Shown: positions 54,341 through 63,035, counted from the stretch's first letter. The stretch: DNA of 64,000 nt from Albidovulum aestuarii (GCF_029961185.1 NZ_JASBQQ010000002.1:248001-312000); one strand, 5' to 3'. The notes: generated from the letters alone by a model not told the origin. Numbers and translations are program-made.

Positions 54341-56765
54341 CGACAGTAATCCTCCTGAAGGGCCCGGGCCCGAACGCATCCGACAATTGGGCCACATGAA
54401 TTTCGAACGGTGCGGTCACGGCGTCGGCGGCCTGCATCGCCGCCGTGTAGGTCCAGTTTGGTTGCGCCACGAAGACCTCACGCCGGATCAAGCTGCTTTC
54501 GACGATCCGCACGAGATACCGCTCAAGCGCCTCGCCCAGCGGCACGTCGAACCCTGACCAACTATCCCCGTCAAGGCGTGTACGGCGGACCCAGCTTACG
54601 CCCAGATCGCCCATCAGATCGCGCGCAGCCCGCAGATGCGCGGGCGACAGCGGTCTGAGGCCGATCCCGGAAAACGCCTCCACCCGATGAATGTAGGATG
54701 GGTCGTCATAGGCGCGCGTCGATGGGCCGATCCGGTAGTTTCGCGCCAGATCGCGTGCAGCCAAGGCCATATCGATCTGCTTCGGCGCACCGTTCATCAG
54801 CACGACATAGGACCCGATGGGCCATGTCACAGGTGCGACCGCATCGGTCCCCGCCTGTCCCCTGAGCCGCATTGAAAGGTCATAGATGTCTGGACCGACC
54901 AGCACCGCATCGGCAAATTGGAACACTTCCCAATTGCCCGGCGAGCCATCTCCGATCGCCATTACGTTGGCCCCGTTCAAAAGCTGGTCGCGACTGACCG
55001 AACTCAGATCACCCCCCGACACCCTGACACGCAGAGGCAGCCCACGGTCCCAAAGCCCGGGCGCGGCCGCATCCAGAACCGTTTCCGTCTCTCCGATTAC
55101 CGCACGGGTCGAAATCAAACGGTTCAGCACATATCCCGCATCGCTGTCGGACGAATAGACCGCCGCCGAGCCCGGCCAAGGCACCGCGGTGACGGCCAGA
55201 TGCGGCGCATGGGGTATTTCCTGCCCGGTGAGCAGGGGCAGATCCATGAAGAGCGGAAAGACCGGGACCGGCGCGGCGAATGAACGCGGCGTTGCGCGCT
55301 CCTCGGCCTCGTCGGACGGCTCGTAGACCGCCGGCTCCACCCTCACGGCTTCCAGTGAAATGGCACCCGCCTGCTCAACCCGGTCGATTCGGTAACGCCC
55401 CGCCCCGCCGAGGTTGACAACATCACCTACCCCGAGATGGCCCAGCGACGGCGGCAGCGCAAACCGCGCGCCATCCCGCGCCACCCGCGCCTCGGCCAGC
55501 CAGCGCTCGACGATCCGCTGCCCCTCCGACCGGGTCAGCGCCAGCACAAGTTCCGTTTGCGCGATGCCCAGCGCCCCTTCATCCGGATAGATCGCCTCGA
55601 CGGAACGCGCCTCATAATCGCCCTCTGACTCGACATAGTTCAGCCGCACACGGCCCGCGATTTCGGCCTCGGTCGCGCGCACGGTCTCGATCCAACCGTC
55701 TGTTTCCTCGCTTACGGCAAGCTCGTCCGCACCGATGGACGCCCTGACCACGCCGTTCCGCATCCGGAAACGCATCAGGCCATCCCGCTCCAGCGCCTCG
55801 AACCCATAAGCCAGCATCAGTGGTTGTAATGCCGACCGCCCCGTCGTCACATCCGCCACCGAATAACCCCGGACAAGGCCGTAAAGCCCGTCTACATCGA
55901 TATCGGTCAGCTCAGAACGGGCACAGATTTCAGCCACCACACTCGACAAGGGCTGGGCCGAAACCCGGCCATTCATCCAATGGCCACGGGCATAGTTCTC
56001 GCCATCCGTCCAGAGATCGGTATTCGCCGGAAAATAGGGAAACGGCCGGACATCCCATGCCCAGACATGCGCCCGGTCCATGTCGATCATCGGCCCGCCA
56101 TATTTGGTCGAGACCGGGTTTCGTACTGGGTCGCGCCAATAATCGATGACCGCGCGCAGATACTGCATCTGGATCAGGTCGTCGCGCCGGCCATTGGAAT
56201 AAGCCGGCAGGCTCGACTCCGAGGATTTCGGGTCGAGAAACTTGTTCGGCTCGTTCGTGCCCTTGTCGATGGCCGCGCATCCGAACTCATCGGCCCAAGC
56301 CGCATCAAACTGCGGACCCCGAAGCGAGTCCGGACTGAAGGCAGAATAGACCTCCGCCACCGCCCCGTTCGGCCAGACGAGCCTCTTGCGGGTTGCCTCC
56401 CAGACCGGCCGCCGGTCGGGTGGCGAACAGGCCAGAATGCCGCTCTCGCCAAAGACCATCACTTCGCGAACCTGATCCACGGTCTCGCCCAGCAAAGCGG
56501 CCCGCCGCGCCCGGCCGTTGTCCAATGGCCGCGGCCCCTCGAGCTGCGCCCGCACCCATTCCGCCCCGGCGCGGGTCTTACCCGCGCCGCGCCCGCCCAT
56601 GATGACCCAGCTTTTCCAGGCGCCTTCCGGCGGCAACTGATGCGGCAGCGCCCAGAACTCGAAAAGCCAGGGCAGCGCCATTAGCGCCTCGTCGCTCAAG
56701 CCCTCAAGAAACTCATCCACCATCTCCGGCGTCGCGGAGGCGAGCCAGGCGGCGGCTGATCTCAT
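54333..56765 (-). CDS. Chimeric ORF: N-terminus of GTA large terminase (gp2) fused to C-terminus of GTA gp15
   Basis: One unbroken frame of 810 codons. Residues 1-160 are the GTA large terminase ATPase region: ALPWLFEFWALPHQLPPEG, Walker A GGRGAGKTRAGAEW (57-70), GETVDQVREVM, and Walker B-like FDAAWADE (153-160). From about 161 the sequence switches to gp15 of the GTA tail tip: FGCAAIDKGTNEPNKFLDPK, then DRAHVWAWDVRPFPYFP and a long beta-rich C-terminus. The terminase nuclease domain and the first half of gp15 are missing, as are all genes normally between (portal, protease, capsid, tail). gp15 is normally about 1300 residues. Start at 56765 follows homologue starts (MRSAAAWLAS). The frame overlaps gp1 by 53 bp. 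Whether it is translated to a stable protein is unknown. Confidence 0.85.
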   Translation of the reverse strand: MRSAAAWLASATPEMVDEFLEGLSDEALMALPWLFEFWALPHQLPPEGAWKSWVIMGGRGAGKTRAGAEWVRAQLEGPRPLDNGRARRAALLGETVDQVREVMVFGESGILACSPPDRRPVWEATRKRLVWPNGAVAEVYSAFSPDSLRGPQFDAAWADEFGCAAIDKGTNEPNKFLDPKSSESSLPAYSNGRRDDLIQMQYLRAVIDYWRDPVRNPVSTKYGGPMIDMDRAHVWAWDVRPFPYFPANTDLWTDGENYARGHWMNGRVSAQPLSSVVAEICARSELTDIDVDGLYGLVRGYSVADVTTGRSALQPLMLAYGFEALERDGLMRFRMRNGVVRASIGADELAVSEETDGWIETVRATEAEIAGRVRLNYVESEGDYEARSVEAIYPDEGALGIAQTELVLALTRSEGQRIVERWLAEARVARDGARFALPPSLGHLGVGDVVNLGGAGRYRIDRVEQAGAISLEAVRVEPAVYEPSDEAEERATPRSFAAPVPVFPLFMDLPLLTGQEIPHAPHLAVTAVPWPGSAAVYSSDSDAGYVLNRLISTRAVIGETETVLDAAAPGLWDRGLPLRVRVSGGDLSSVSRDQLLNGANVMAIGDGSPGNWEVFQFADAVLVGPDIYDLSMRLRGQAGTDAVAPVTWPIGSYVVLMNGAPKQIDMALAARDLARNYRIGPSTRAYDDPSYIHRVEAFSGIGLRPLSPAHLRAARDLMGDLGVSWVRRTRLDGDSWSGFDVPLGEALERYLVRIVESSLIRREVFVAQPNWTYTAAMQAADAVTAPFEIHVAQLSDAFGPGPFRRITVDV

Positions 56766-57039
56766 CGCGGGCCGCGTCGAGGTCGAGCGCGTAGTCGTAA
56801 GCGACTCCGTCTTCAAGTTTGTCGAGTTTCGCAACTTTCGCCCTTTCCTCGAACACCATCAAAAGCGCCTGCCGCAGATCCTTGTAGGACCGCGTGGCCT
56901 CTTTCAGGTCGTCGAACTGGTCCTGTTTGATCCGGTCCATCGCCGCGTTGATCTCGCCGACGACCAAACCCAGTAGCCCCATGGCCTGATCGACCAGAGG
57001 TTCAACCTTCGGCCCTTCGGCCGTATTCCCTGTTGTCAT
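56713..57039 (-). CDS. GTA gp1, small terminase-like protein
   Basis: 108 residues from ATG 57039 (7 codons after a possible earlier ATG at 57060). Helical throughout: MGLLGLVVGEINAAMDRIKQ, DLRQALLMVFEERAKV, and the family-typical end LDLDAARDEISRRLARLRDA. gp1 of RcGTA is the small terminase that partners gp2 in DNA packaging. It looks intact while its partner has lost most of its domains. Its 3' end overlaps the fusion gene start. Confidence 0.85.
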   Translation of the reverse strand: MTTGNTAEGPKVEPLVDQAMGLLGLVVGEINAAMDRIKQDQFDDLKEATRSYKDLRQALLMVFEERAKVAKLDKLEDGVAYDYALDLDAARDEISRRLARLRDAGDGG

Positions 57040-57082
57040 TAAGTCCAGACCGCCTCTCATGCAGGTCCCGCACGAGCGAAAT

Positions 57083-57116
57083 GAAAAAGCGGCCCTGGGG
57101 TCGCCCCCGGCCGCTT
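57083..57116 (-). terminator. Strong hairpin with T-run between mltG and GTA gp1
   Basis: AGCGGCC (57088-57094) pairs with GGCCGCT (57109-57115), with GGGG/CCCC pairing inside. On the minus strand it is followed by TTTTTCATT, a Rho-independent terminator. It is 160 bp beyond the mltG stop and 44 bp upstream of gp1, so it could also sit in the gp1 leader. Confidence 0.65.
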
Positions 57117-57235
57117 GCCCACTTCTTCTAGCATGCCCGAAGGTATACCCGGGACCGCTCGGATAGTCAAGAAAAACTGTATTATCAGATAGTTAACATA
57201 AAGTGCGCACGACTATCCAAAGTCGAAGTTCAAGA

Positions 57236-57261
57236 GTAAGGTGGGTTTAAACCCACCTTAC
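57236..57261. repeat. 26-bp perfect palindromic repeat, copy 2
   Basis: GTAAGGTGGGTTT followed by its exact complement AAACCCACCTTAC. Another copy with two mismatches is at 36235. It lies just after the mltG stop. Confidence 0.8.
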
Positions 57262-57276
57262 CGATCTGAACTGGGT

Positions 57277-58434
57277 TCAGTTCCCCGACCCCTGCTCCGC
57301 TTCAATCGCCCGCCACTTGGCGACATTCGCGTTGTGTTCATCGAGCGTCTCGGCAAAGGCATGGCCGCCCGTACCGTCGGCAACGAAGAACAGGAACGGT
57401 GTGTCGTCCGGGTTCAACGCGGCGGCAATGCTCTCGCGCCCCGGATTGGCGATGGGGGTGGGTGGCAGCCCGTCGATCACATAGGTGTTGTAGGGCGTGC
57501 GACCGCGCAGCTCGCTCTGACGCAGCCCGCGCCCCAGCACACCCTGCCCTTTGGTGATCCCGTAGATCACCGTCGGGTCGGTCTGCAGCTTCATCCCCTG
57601 ATCCAGCCGGTTCAGGAAGACGCTCGCCACCCGGCCCCGCTCCTCGGGAACCCCGGTCTCCTTCTCGACGATGGAGGCCATGATCAACGCCACCTCTGGA
57701 CTGTCGTAGGGCAGGCCATCTGCCCGCTCAGCCCAGAGATCGGCCAGAACCGCATCCTGCCGCCGTTGCATCTCGGCCAGCAGTTCAGCGCGCGAAGCCC
57801 CCCGCACAACCTCATAGCTGTCCGGAGCGAGTTTTCCTTCGGCGGGCAATTCACCCGGCTCACCTGACAGGAACTCCGCCCGTTTCAACGCTTCCACGAT
57901 CTGCCAGCTTGTCGCGCCCTCCGCCAGCGTGATGCGGAACCGCACCGCCGGGTCTTCGGCCCGTTCGACATAGGCGTCGGGCGCGGCCTCCTCTGCCGGA
58001 TCGAACTTTGCCACTTCCTCGTAACGGTTCGTAACCGGATCAAGCTCTCGCACCACGACATCGGCCCCGTTGACACCGATGCGGAAATTCACTTCCGTCC
58101 CGCAGGTCGACTGTCCGCTGCCGGTCAGCGCCTCTACGATCCCGGCCATCGACGCCTTGGGCGGGATCAGGAACGAACCCGCCTTCAGACTGCCCGCCTT
58201 GTTTTCATAATCGGCACCGACCCGAAAGATATAGGCGGAAGTCACCGCCCCCTGCCCGGCCAGATCGGCGGCGACACCGCGCAGGTTCGCGCCGCTTTCT
58301 ACCCGGTAACAGATCGCCTCGGCCAGGGGCCCCGGCCCTTTATACTGCTGCTGCCCCCAGGCGACCAAAGCCGCCGCCGCCACCAGCAACACAATGGCGA
58401 TGGTCAGAAAGTTCGAGGCGATATTGCGCCACAT
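57277..58434 (-). CDS. mltG: Endolytic murein transglycosylase
   Basis: 385 residues. One N-terminal transmembrane helix (ASNFLTIAIVLLVAAAALVA), a LysM-like region, and the YceG catalytic part with IMASIVEKETGVPEERGRVA (catalytic Glu) and MKLQTDPTVIYG. It terminates nascent glycan strands at the inner membrane. Its start touches the stop of fabF (shared base 58434), so fabF-mltG are cotranslated. Confidence 0.95.
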   Translation of the reverse strand: MWRNIASNFLTIAIVLLVAAAALVAWGQQQYKGPGPLAEAICYRVESGANLRGVAADLAGQGAVTSAYIFRVGADYENKAGSLKAGSFLIPPKASMAGIVEALTGSGQSTCGTEVNFRIGVNGADVVVRELDPVTNRYEEVAKFDPAEEAAPDAYVERAEDPAVRFRITLAEGATSWQIVEALKRAEFLSGEPGELPAEGKLAPDSYEVVRGASRAELLAEMQRRQDAVLADLWAERADGLPYDSPEVALIMASIVEKETGVPEERGRVASVFLNRLDQGMKLQTDPTVIYGITKGQGVLGRGLRQSELRGRTPYNTYVIDGLPPTPIANPGRESIAAALNPDDTPFLFFVADGTGGHAFAETLDEHNANVAKWRAIEAEQGSGN

Positions 58435-59696
58435 CAGCCCGTCACCCGGCCAACGACGAGCGAAGCATTGGTGCCACCAAAGCCGAAGGAGTTTGACAGC
58501 GCCACATTGATCTCACGCTTCACCGCCTTGTTCGGGGCAAGATCCAGCTTCGGTTCCACCGCCGGATTGTCGAGGTTGATCGTCGGCGGCGCCACCTGAT
58601 CGCGAATGGCGAGAATGCAGAAGATCGCCTCTACCGCGCCCGCCGCCCCCAGAAGGTGACCGATGGCGGACTTGGTCGAAGACATCGTCGCCTTCGCCGC
58701 TGCATTGCCCATCAGCCGTTCGACCGCGCCAAGCTCGATCGTGTCGGCCATGGTCGAGGTGCCATGGGCGTTGATGTAATCGATCTGGTCGGGGGTCACG
58801 CCTGCCCGCTTCAGCGCCGCCGACATGGAACGGAAGCCCCCGTCGCCGTCCTCCGATGGCGCCGTGATGTGATAGGCATCGCCCGACAGGCCATAACCCA
58901 GCACCTCGGCATAGATCTTCGCGCCGCGCGCCTTGGCGTGTTCGTATTCCTCCAGCACGACCACACCCGCGCCCTCGCCCATCACAAACCCGTCGCGATC
59001 GGCGTCATAGGGGCGAGAGGCCTTGGTCGGGTCGTCGGCGCGCTTCGTGGACAGGGCCTTGCAGGCGTTGAAGCCGGCAATCCCAATCTCGCTGATCGGG
59101 TTCTCGGCGCCACCTGCCAGCATCACATCGGCATCGCCCCACTGAATCAGCCGCGCCGCATCGCCGATGGCATGGGCACCGGTCGAACAGGCGGTCACGA
59201 CCGCATGGTTCGGCCCCTTGAAGCCATAGCGGATTCCCACCTGCCCCGAAATGAGGTTGATGAGTGAACCCGGAATGAAGAAGGGCGAAACCCGCTTCGG
59301 GCCGCGCTCCTTGATCAGCACGGCGGTCTCGGCAATCGACGACAGCCCGCCGATCCCCGACCCGATCATGACCCCGGTGCGCAACCGGCTTTCCTCGTCC
59401 TCGGGCATCCAACCGGCATCCTTCACCGCCATATCCGCGGCGGCTATGCCGTAAAGGATGAAGTCATCGACCTTGCGGCGCTCTTTCGGCTCCATCCAGT
59501 CATCGGGATTGAACGTACCATCGCTGCCGTCACCGAAGGGGATCTCACAGGCATAGGTGGTCACCACATTCGCGGTATCGAACCGCGTGATCGGCCCAGC
59601 GCCCGATTGCCCGGCAATCAGCCGCTTCCACGTCTCCTCGACGCCACAGGCCAACGGTGTGACCATACCCAGTCCGGTGACAACAACCCGCCTCAT
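58434..59696 (-). CDS. fabF: Beta-ketoacyl-ACP synthase II
   Basis: 420 residues from ATG 59696 (MRRVVVTGLGMVTPLACGVE). Catalytic Cys in TACSTGAHAIGDA, His in NAHGTSTM and His with Lys in STKSAIGHLLGAAGAVEA. It elongates acyl-ACP. The start at 59696 has GGGGAA upstream; an ATG four codons earlier is weaker. It is separated from acpP by three unrelated genes, although the two are usually adjacent. Confidence 0.97.
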   Translation of the reverse strand: MRRVVVTGLGMVTPLACGVEETWKRLIAGQSGAGPITRFDTANVVTTYACEIPFGDGSDGTFNPDDWMEPKERRKVDDFILYGIAAADMAVKDAGWMPEDEESRLRTGVMIGSGIGGLSSIAETAVLIKERGPKRVSPFFIPGSLINLISGQVGIRYGFKGPNHAVVTACSTGAHAIGDAARLIQWGDADVMLAGGAENPISEIGIAGFNACKALSTKRADDPTKASRPYDADRDGFVMGEGAGVVVLEEYEHAKARGAKIYAEVLGYGLSGDAYHITAPSEDGDGGFRSMSAALKRAGVTPDQIDYINAHGTSTMADTIELGAVERLMGNAAAKATMSSTKSAIGHLLGAAGAVEAIFCILAIRDQVAPPTINLDNPAVEPKLDLAPNKAVKREINVALSNSFGFGGTNASLVVGRVTG

Positions 59697-59792
59697 CGCG
59701 TTCCCCAACTCAGTTTGTATCCGGAGTTAGATATACGGCTCTGGCCGGGGCGGGCAAGGCCCGTTCCAGAAAGGGCAGCGGGCCGTTGCCGG

Positions 59793-60536
59793 TCAGATGA
59801 ACTCGGCCACATGCGCGGTGTCGGGCCGCGCCTCACGCAGGGCATCCTTGAGATTCACGGTTTTATTGAACAGCGCCCGGCTTATCATCGCACCGGACAC
59901 CTCGCCCAGAAGCCTCAGCCGAGACACGTCATCGACCGTCCTGACGATGCCGCTCGCGATGACCGGGATCTTCGTCCGTTCCGCAATGCGAGAGACAACG
60001 CCCAGCGCAGCATCGGCATCGCCGATGTCGTAATCGATATCGGTCACGACCACGGCGGCAAAAGGTGTTCCCTTGAATGCATCAATGAAGGCTTCGGGCG
60101 CGTATGAGCTTTCCGTCTTCCAGCCATGGGTCAGGACATGACCTTTCCAGACGTCGATCGACAGGACGATCTGATCAGGGTGATGGAACGCGATCTCCTT
60201 CACCAGATGCGGATTCTGAGCGGCGAGTGTCGACACCACGATCCGTCCCGCCCCGAGATTGATCCATTCCTCAATTCTGTCGCGCGTGCGGAATCCGCCG
60301 CCAAGCTGCACTGGCAGACCGGCATCCCGGATGATTTTCAGAATCAGATCGCGGTTCTTGGTGCTGCCCGCCATCGCATCCAGATCGGTGACATGCATCC
60401 ACTCTGCGCCCGCATGTGCGAATTCCTTCGCCTTTTCAACAGGATCAACATGCCAGATGGACGGCTCTTCAAGCCTGCCGCGATGCAGACTCACGCAGCG
60501 GCCGTTTTGAATCTCGATCGTTGGATAGATGATCAT
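59793..60536 (-). CDS. HisA-like phosphoribosyl isomerase paralogue with altered catalytic residue
   Basis: 247-residue (beta-alpha)8 barrel of the HisA/HisF family: MIIYPTIEIQNGRCVSLHRG at the start, LGGGFRTRDRIEEW, SIDVWKGHVLTHGW, and VIASGIVRTVDDV. In HisA the first catalytic acid is Asp8 (AIDLKDG); here it is Glu (TIEIQNG). The second acid (Asp in SIDVWKG) is kept, but the neighbouring Arg/Gly of the canonical loop are changed. So it is a paralogue of histidine biosynthesis HisA, possibly with another substrate. No his genes nearby. Confidence 0.8.
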   Translation of the reverse strand: MIIYPTIEIQNGRCVSLHRGRLEEPSIWHVDPVEKAKEFAHAGAEWMHVTDLDAMAGSTKNRDLILKIIRDAGLPVQLGGGFRTRDRIEEWINLGAGRIVVSTLAAQNPHLVKEIAFHHPDQIVLSIDVWKGHVLTHGWKTESSYAPEAFIDAFKGTPFAAVVVTDIDYDIGDADAALGVVSRIAERTKIPVIASGIVRTVDDVSRLRLLGEVSGAMISRALFNKTVNLKDALREARPDTAHVAEFI

Positions 60537-60693
60537 CTAGCGCCTCCATGTTGATATTGCACAGAAAAATCCTCCGTGCAGACTGGGCGGTCGCCTCATA
60601 TCCGGGGCGCTGCCCTTCCTTCGATGTTAGGTCTGTTTGCGCTAAACCCAAAGGCGATTCCGACGTTTTTGAAAAAATCGCGCCACGTAGCCT

Positions 60694-61059
60694 CTATCGG
60701 CGCCAGCCAAGGACGGCCTGCAACATGACCACGAGGGCCGCCGCGACACAGATCCAGCCGAAGAACCAGAACCGGCCCGCCAGCGCATCTTCCGCATAAG
60801 AGGCCGCGAACCGCGCCGCGCCGATCTTCGCCGCAGCAAATGCCGCCACCGCCCCGATGGCGCCTAACGCCAGCCGCCAGCCGGGCGGAACCCGCGCGAG
60901 CATCAGGACCAGCGCCATACCGGCGCCAACCGTCCCCCCGACCCAGCCGATCTTGACGGCCCAGAACGGATGCGCACCCAGCCGTTCGGACAGGCCCATC
61001 CCGGCACATGCGAAGACGATGAAAAATGCGCCTGCCAGCGCGAGCACCTGTCGTCCCAT
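60694..61059 (-). CDS. Small four-helix membrane protein
   Basis: 121 residues with four hydrophobic segments (about 4-22, 35-55, 62-82, 97-115), including LALAGAFFIVFACAGMGLSE and WFFGWICVAAALVVMLQAVL. No family recognised. Not obviously linked to its neighbours. A poor CceR-like match (60634-60647) lies between it and the HisA-like gene. Confidence 0.65.
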   Translation of the reverse strand: MGRQVLALAGAFFIVFACAGMGLSERLGAHPFWAVKIGWVGGTVGAGMALVLMLARVPPGWRLALGAIGAVAAFAAAKIGAARFAASYAEDALAGRFWFFGWICVAAALVVMLQAVLGWRR

Positions 61060-61147
61060 TCCCTAACCCTCCTGCAATCCTCGATGTGATCCAGAATCGC
61101 AAAACCGGGGCCAAGCGCAACGCTCCCCACGCAGACGTGAAGCGATG

Positions 61148-61672
61148 TCAGCCGCGCGTGTCACGGCGCAAGAGCATAACCGGATCGCCCAGATCCACAC
61201 TCTCTCGCATGGGCTGGTAACCAAGCGCCCGGGCAATCGCGAACGAGGCATCATGCCCGATCTCGATCATCGCATGGCTCACTCCGCCAAACTCCTGCGC
61301 ATCGAACCAGCGATGCGCCGCCATCACCGCTTCGCGGCCATATCCCCGGCCATGGGCAGAGGCGGTAAGCACCCATCCCGCCTCTGGCGCGGCATCGAAA
61401 TCGTCACCGATCCCCCGCATCCCGATGAAAAATCCGGTCTGACCGAGAAACGCCCCGTCATCACGCCGGATGATCGCCCATTGCCCAAACCCCTCGACCA
61501 CCCAGTTCCCGGCAATCTTCAGAAAAACGCCCCAGCTTTCTGACAAGGGTCGCGGCTTGCCGCCGATGAAGCGCACCACCTCCTGCTCCTGCCAGATCGC
61601 GGCAAAGGCGGGAAAATCCGCTTTCACCATTTCCCTTAGGATCAGCCGTTCGGTTTCAATCACCGGAATCAT
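61148..61672 (-). CDS. GNAT family N-acetyltransferase (RimJ/RimL type)
   Basis: 174 residues from ATG 61672 with a GGGAGG ribosome site. It starts IPVIETERLILREMVKADFP, the RimJ/RimL-type opening, with the acetyl-CoA loop HGRGYGREAVMAAHRWF. Substrate not predictable. It sits between acpP and fabF genes without evident link. Confidence 0.87.
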   Translation of the reverse strand: MIPVIETERLILREMVKADFPAFAAIWQEQEVVRFIGGKPRPLSESWGVFLKIAGNWVVEGFGQWAIIRRDDGAFLGQTGFFIGMRGIGDDFDAAPEAGWVLTASAHGRGYGREAVMAAHRWFDAQEFGGVSHAMIEIGHDASFAIARALGYQPMRESVDLGDPVMLLRRDTRG

Positions 61673-61822
61673 GGACGCCTCCCTGCCTTTCATCTGTCAG
61701 GTGCGATCCGCGACTGTCAGAACGACCTGGCACCATAAGAGTTGATGGCTTCGCGCACCCGTCTCGGCGACTGTCCTAATCGCATGGTCAGGGCCATGCG
61801 AACACTGCGGTCACCAAACGAA

Positions 61823-61846
61823 AACGGCGCCCGCAAGGGCGCCGTT
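61823..61846 (-). terminator. Terminator after acpP
   Basis: AACGGCGCCC pairs perfectly with GGGCGCCGTT; on the acpP strand the stem is followed by TTCGTTT. It lies 22 bp beyond the acpP stop and separates it from the GNAT gene. Confidence 0.8.
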
Positions 61847-61867
61847 CCGTATTCCATCCGGATCCGC

Positions 61868-62101
61868 TCAGGCGGCTTCGGAGATGAACTTGACCGCGTC
61901 GCCGAAGGTCTGGATGGTTTCGGCCGCGTCATCGGGGATCTCGATCCCGAATTCTTCTTCGAACGCCATCACCAGCTCGACCGTGTCGAGGCTGTCCGCG
62001 CCCAGATCGTCAATGAACGAGGCGCTTTCCGTCACCTTGTCCTCTTCGACGCCAAGATGCTCGACGACAATTTTCTTCACGCGATCTGCGATGTCGCTCA
62101 T
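61868..62101 (-). CDS. acpP: Acyl carrier protein
   Basis: 77 residues, acidic and helical. The 4'-phosphopantetheine Ser is in [20 protein letters not shown] (the DSL motif). It carries growing acyl chains. It starts 184 bp after fabG on the same strand and ends with a strong terminator. Confidence 0.98.
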   Translation of the reverse strand: MSDIADRVKKIVVEHLGVEEDKVTESASFIDDLGADSLDTVELVMAFEEEFGIEIPDDAAETIQTFGDAVKFISEAA

Positions 62102-62285
62102 GTCAAATCCTCATTTCCGCGGGTCTTCCCGCCTTCTGGTCTCTTGCTCTTCGCGAGCGGCTCACATGCCCCGCATAAAGCCAAGGCAACCGGAAAAGCC
62201 CTTGTCCGTTCCGGAATGTCGACGCCGCCTATAGCACAGTCTAATCCCGAGGCAAACGCTTTCGCAATGTCCCTTTTGCCGGGCG

Positions 62286-63023
62286 TCAAACCATGTCCAT
62301 GCCGCCGTTTACGTGCAACGTGGCCCCGGTGACATAGGCAGCCTCGGCGCTGGCAAGGAAGAGCACCGCCGCCGCGATCTCTTCCGGCGTGCCCATGCGA
62401 CCTGCCGGAATACCAGCCGATATGCGGGCTTTCTGCTCGTCGTTCAGCTTGTCGGTCATCGCGGTGGCGATGAAGCCGGGCGCAACGCAATTGACCGTGA
62501 TGCCGCGGCTGGCCACTTCCTGCGCCAATGCCTTCGACATGCCGGTCACACCGGCCTTGGCCGCGCAATAGTTGCCCTGACCCGGATTGCCCGCCGTGGC
62601 GACAACCGAGGTGATATTCACGATCCGGCCCCAGCGCACCTTCATCATGGGCCGCATGACGCCCCGGCACAGCCGAAAGGTGGAGGTCAGGTTCACATCC
62701 AGAACCGATTGCCAGTCTTCATCCGACATCCGCATGAAAAGGTTGTCGCGGGTGATGCCCGCATTGTTGACCAGGATATCGAGCCCCCCCATGGCTTCGA
62801 TCGCCTGTTTCGGCAGCGCCTCCACGGCCTCGGCATCGGACAGGTTGCAGGGCAGCACATGCGCCCGGTCGCCCAGTTCCGCCGCCAGTTCCTGCAACGG
62901 CGCCTCTCGCGTGCCCGAAAGGCCCACCGTTGCCCCCGCGCCATGCAGCGCCTTGGCAACCGCACCACCGATTCCGCCCGAAGCACCCGTCACCAGCGCC
63001 GTCTTTCCCGTCAGATCAAACAT
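62286..63023 (-). CDS. fabG: 3-oxoacyl-ACP reductase
   Basis: 245 residues. NADPH-binding LVTGASGGIGGAVAK, NNAGITRDNLFMRM, catalytic Ser in NITSVVATAG and Tyr/Lys in NYCAAKAGVTG. Reduces 3-oxoacyl-ACP. Located between fabD and acpP in the same direction; an interspersed repeat lies between it and fabD. Confidence 0.97.
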   Translation of the reverse strand: MFDLTGKTALVTGASGGIGGAVAKALHGAGATVGLSGTREAPLQELAAELGDRAHVLPCNLSDAEAVEALPKQAIEAMGGLDILVNNAGITRDNLFMRMSDEDWQSVLDVNLTSTFRLCRGVMRPMMKVRWGRIVNITSVVATAGNPGQGNYCAAKAGVTGMSKALAQEVASRGITVNCVAPGFIATAMTDKLNDEQKARISAGIPAGRMGTPEEIAAAVLFLASAEAAYVTGATLHVNGGMDMV

Positions 63024-63035
63024 CGATCAGCCCCT

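Noticed and set aside
60634-60647. Another CceR-like operator
   Set aside because: TGTTTGCGCTAAAC matches only 11 of 14 positions and neighbours no central carbon gene; too weak alone.
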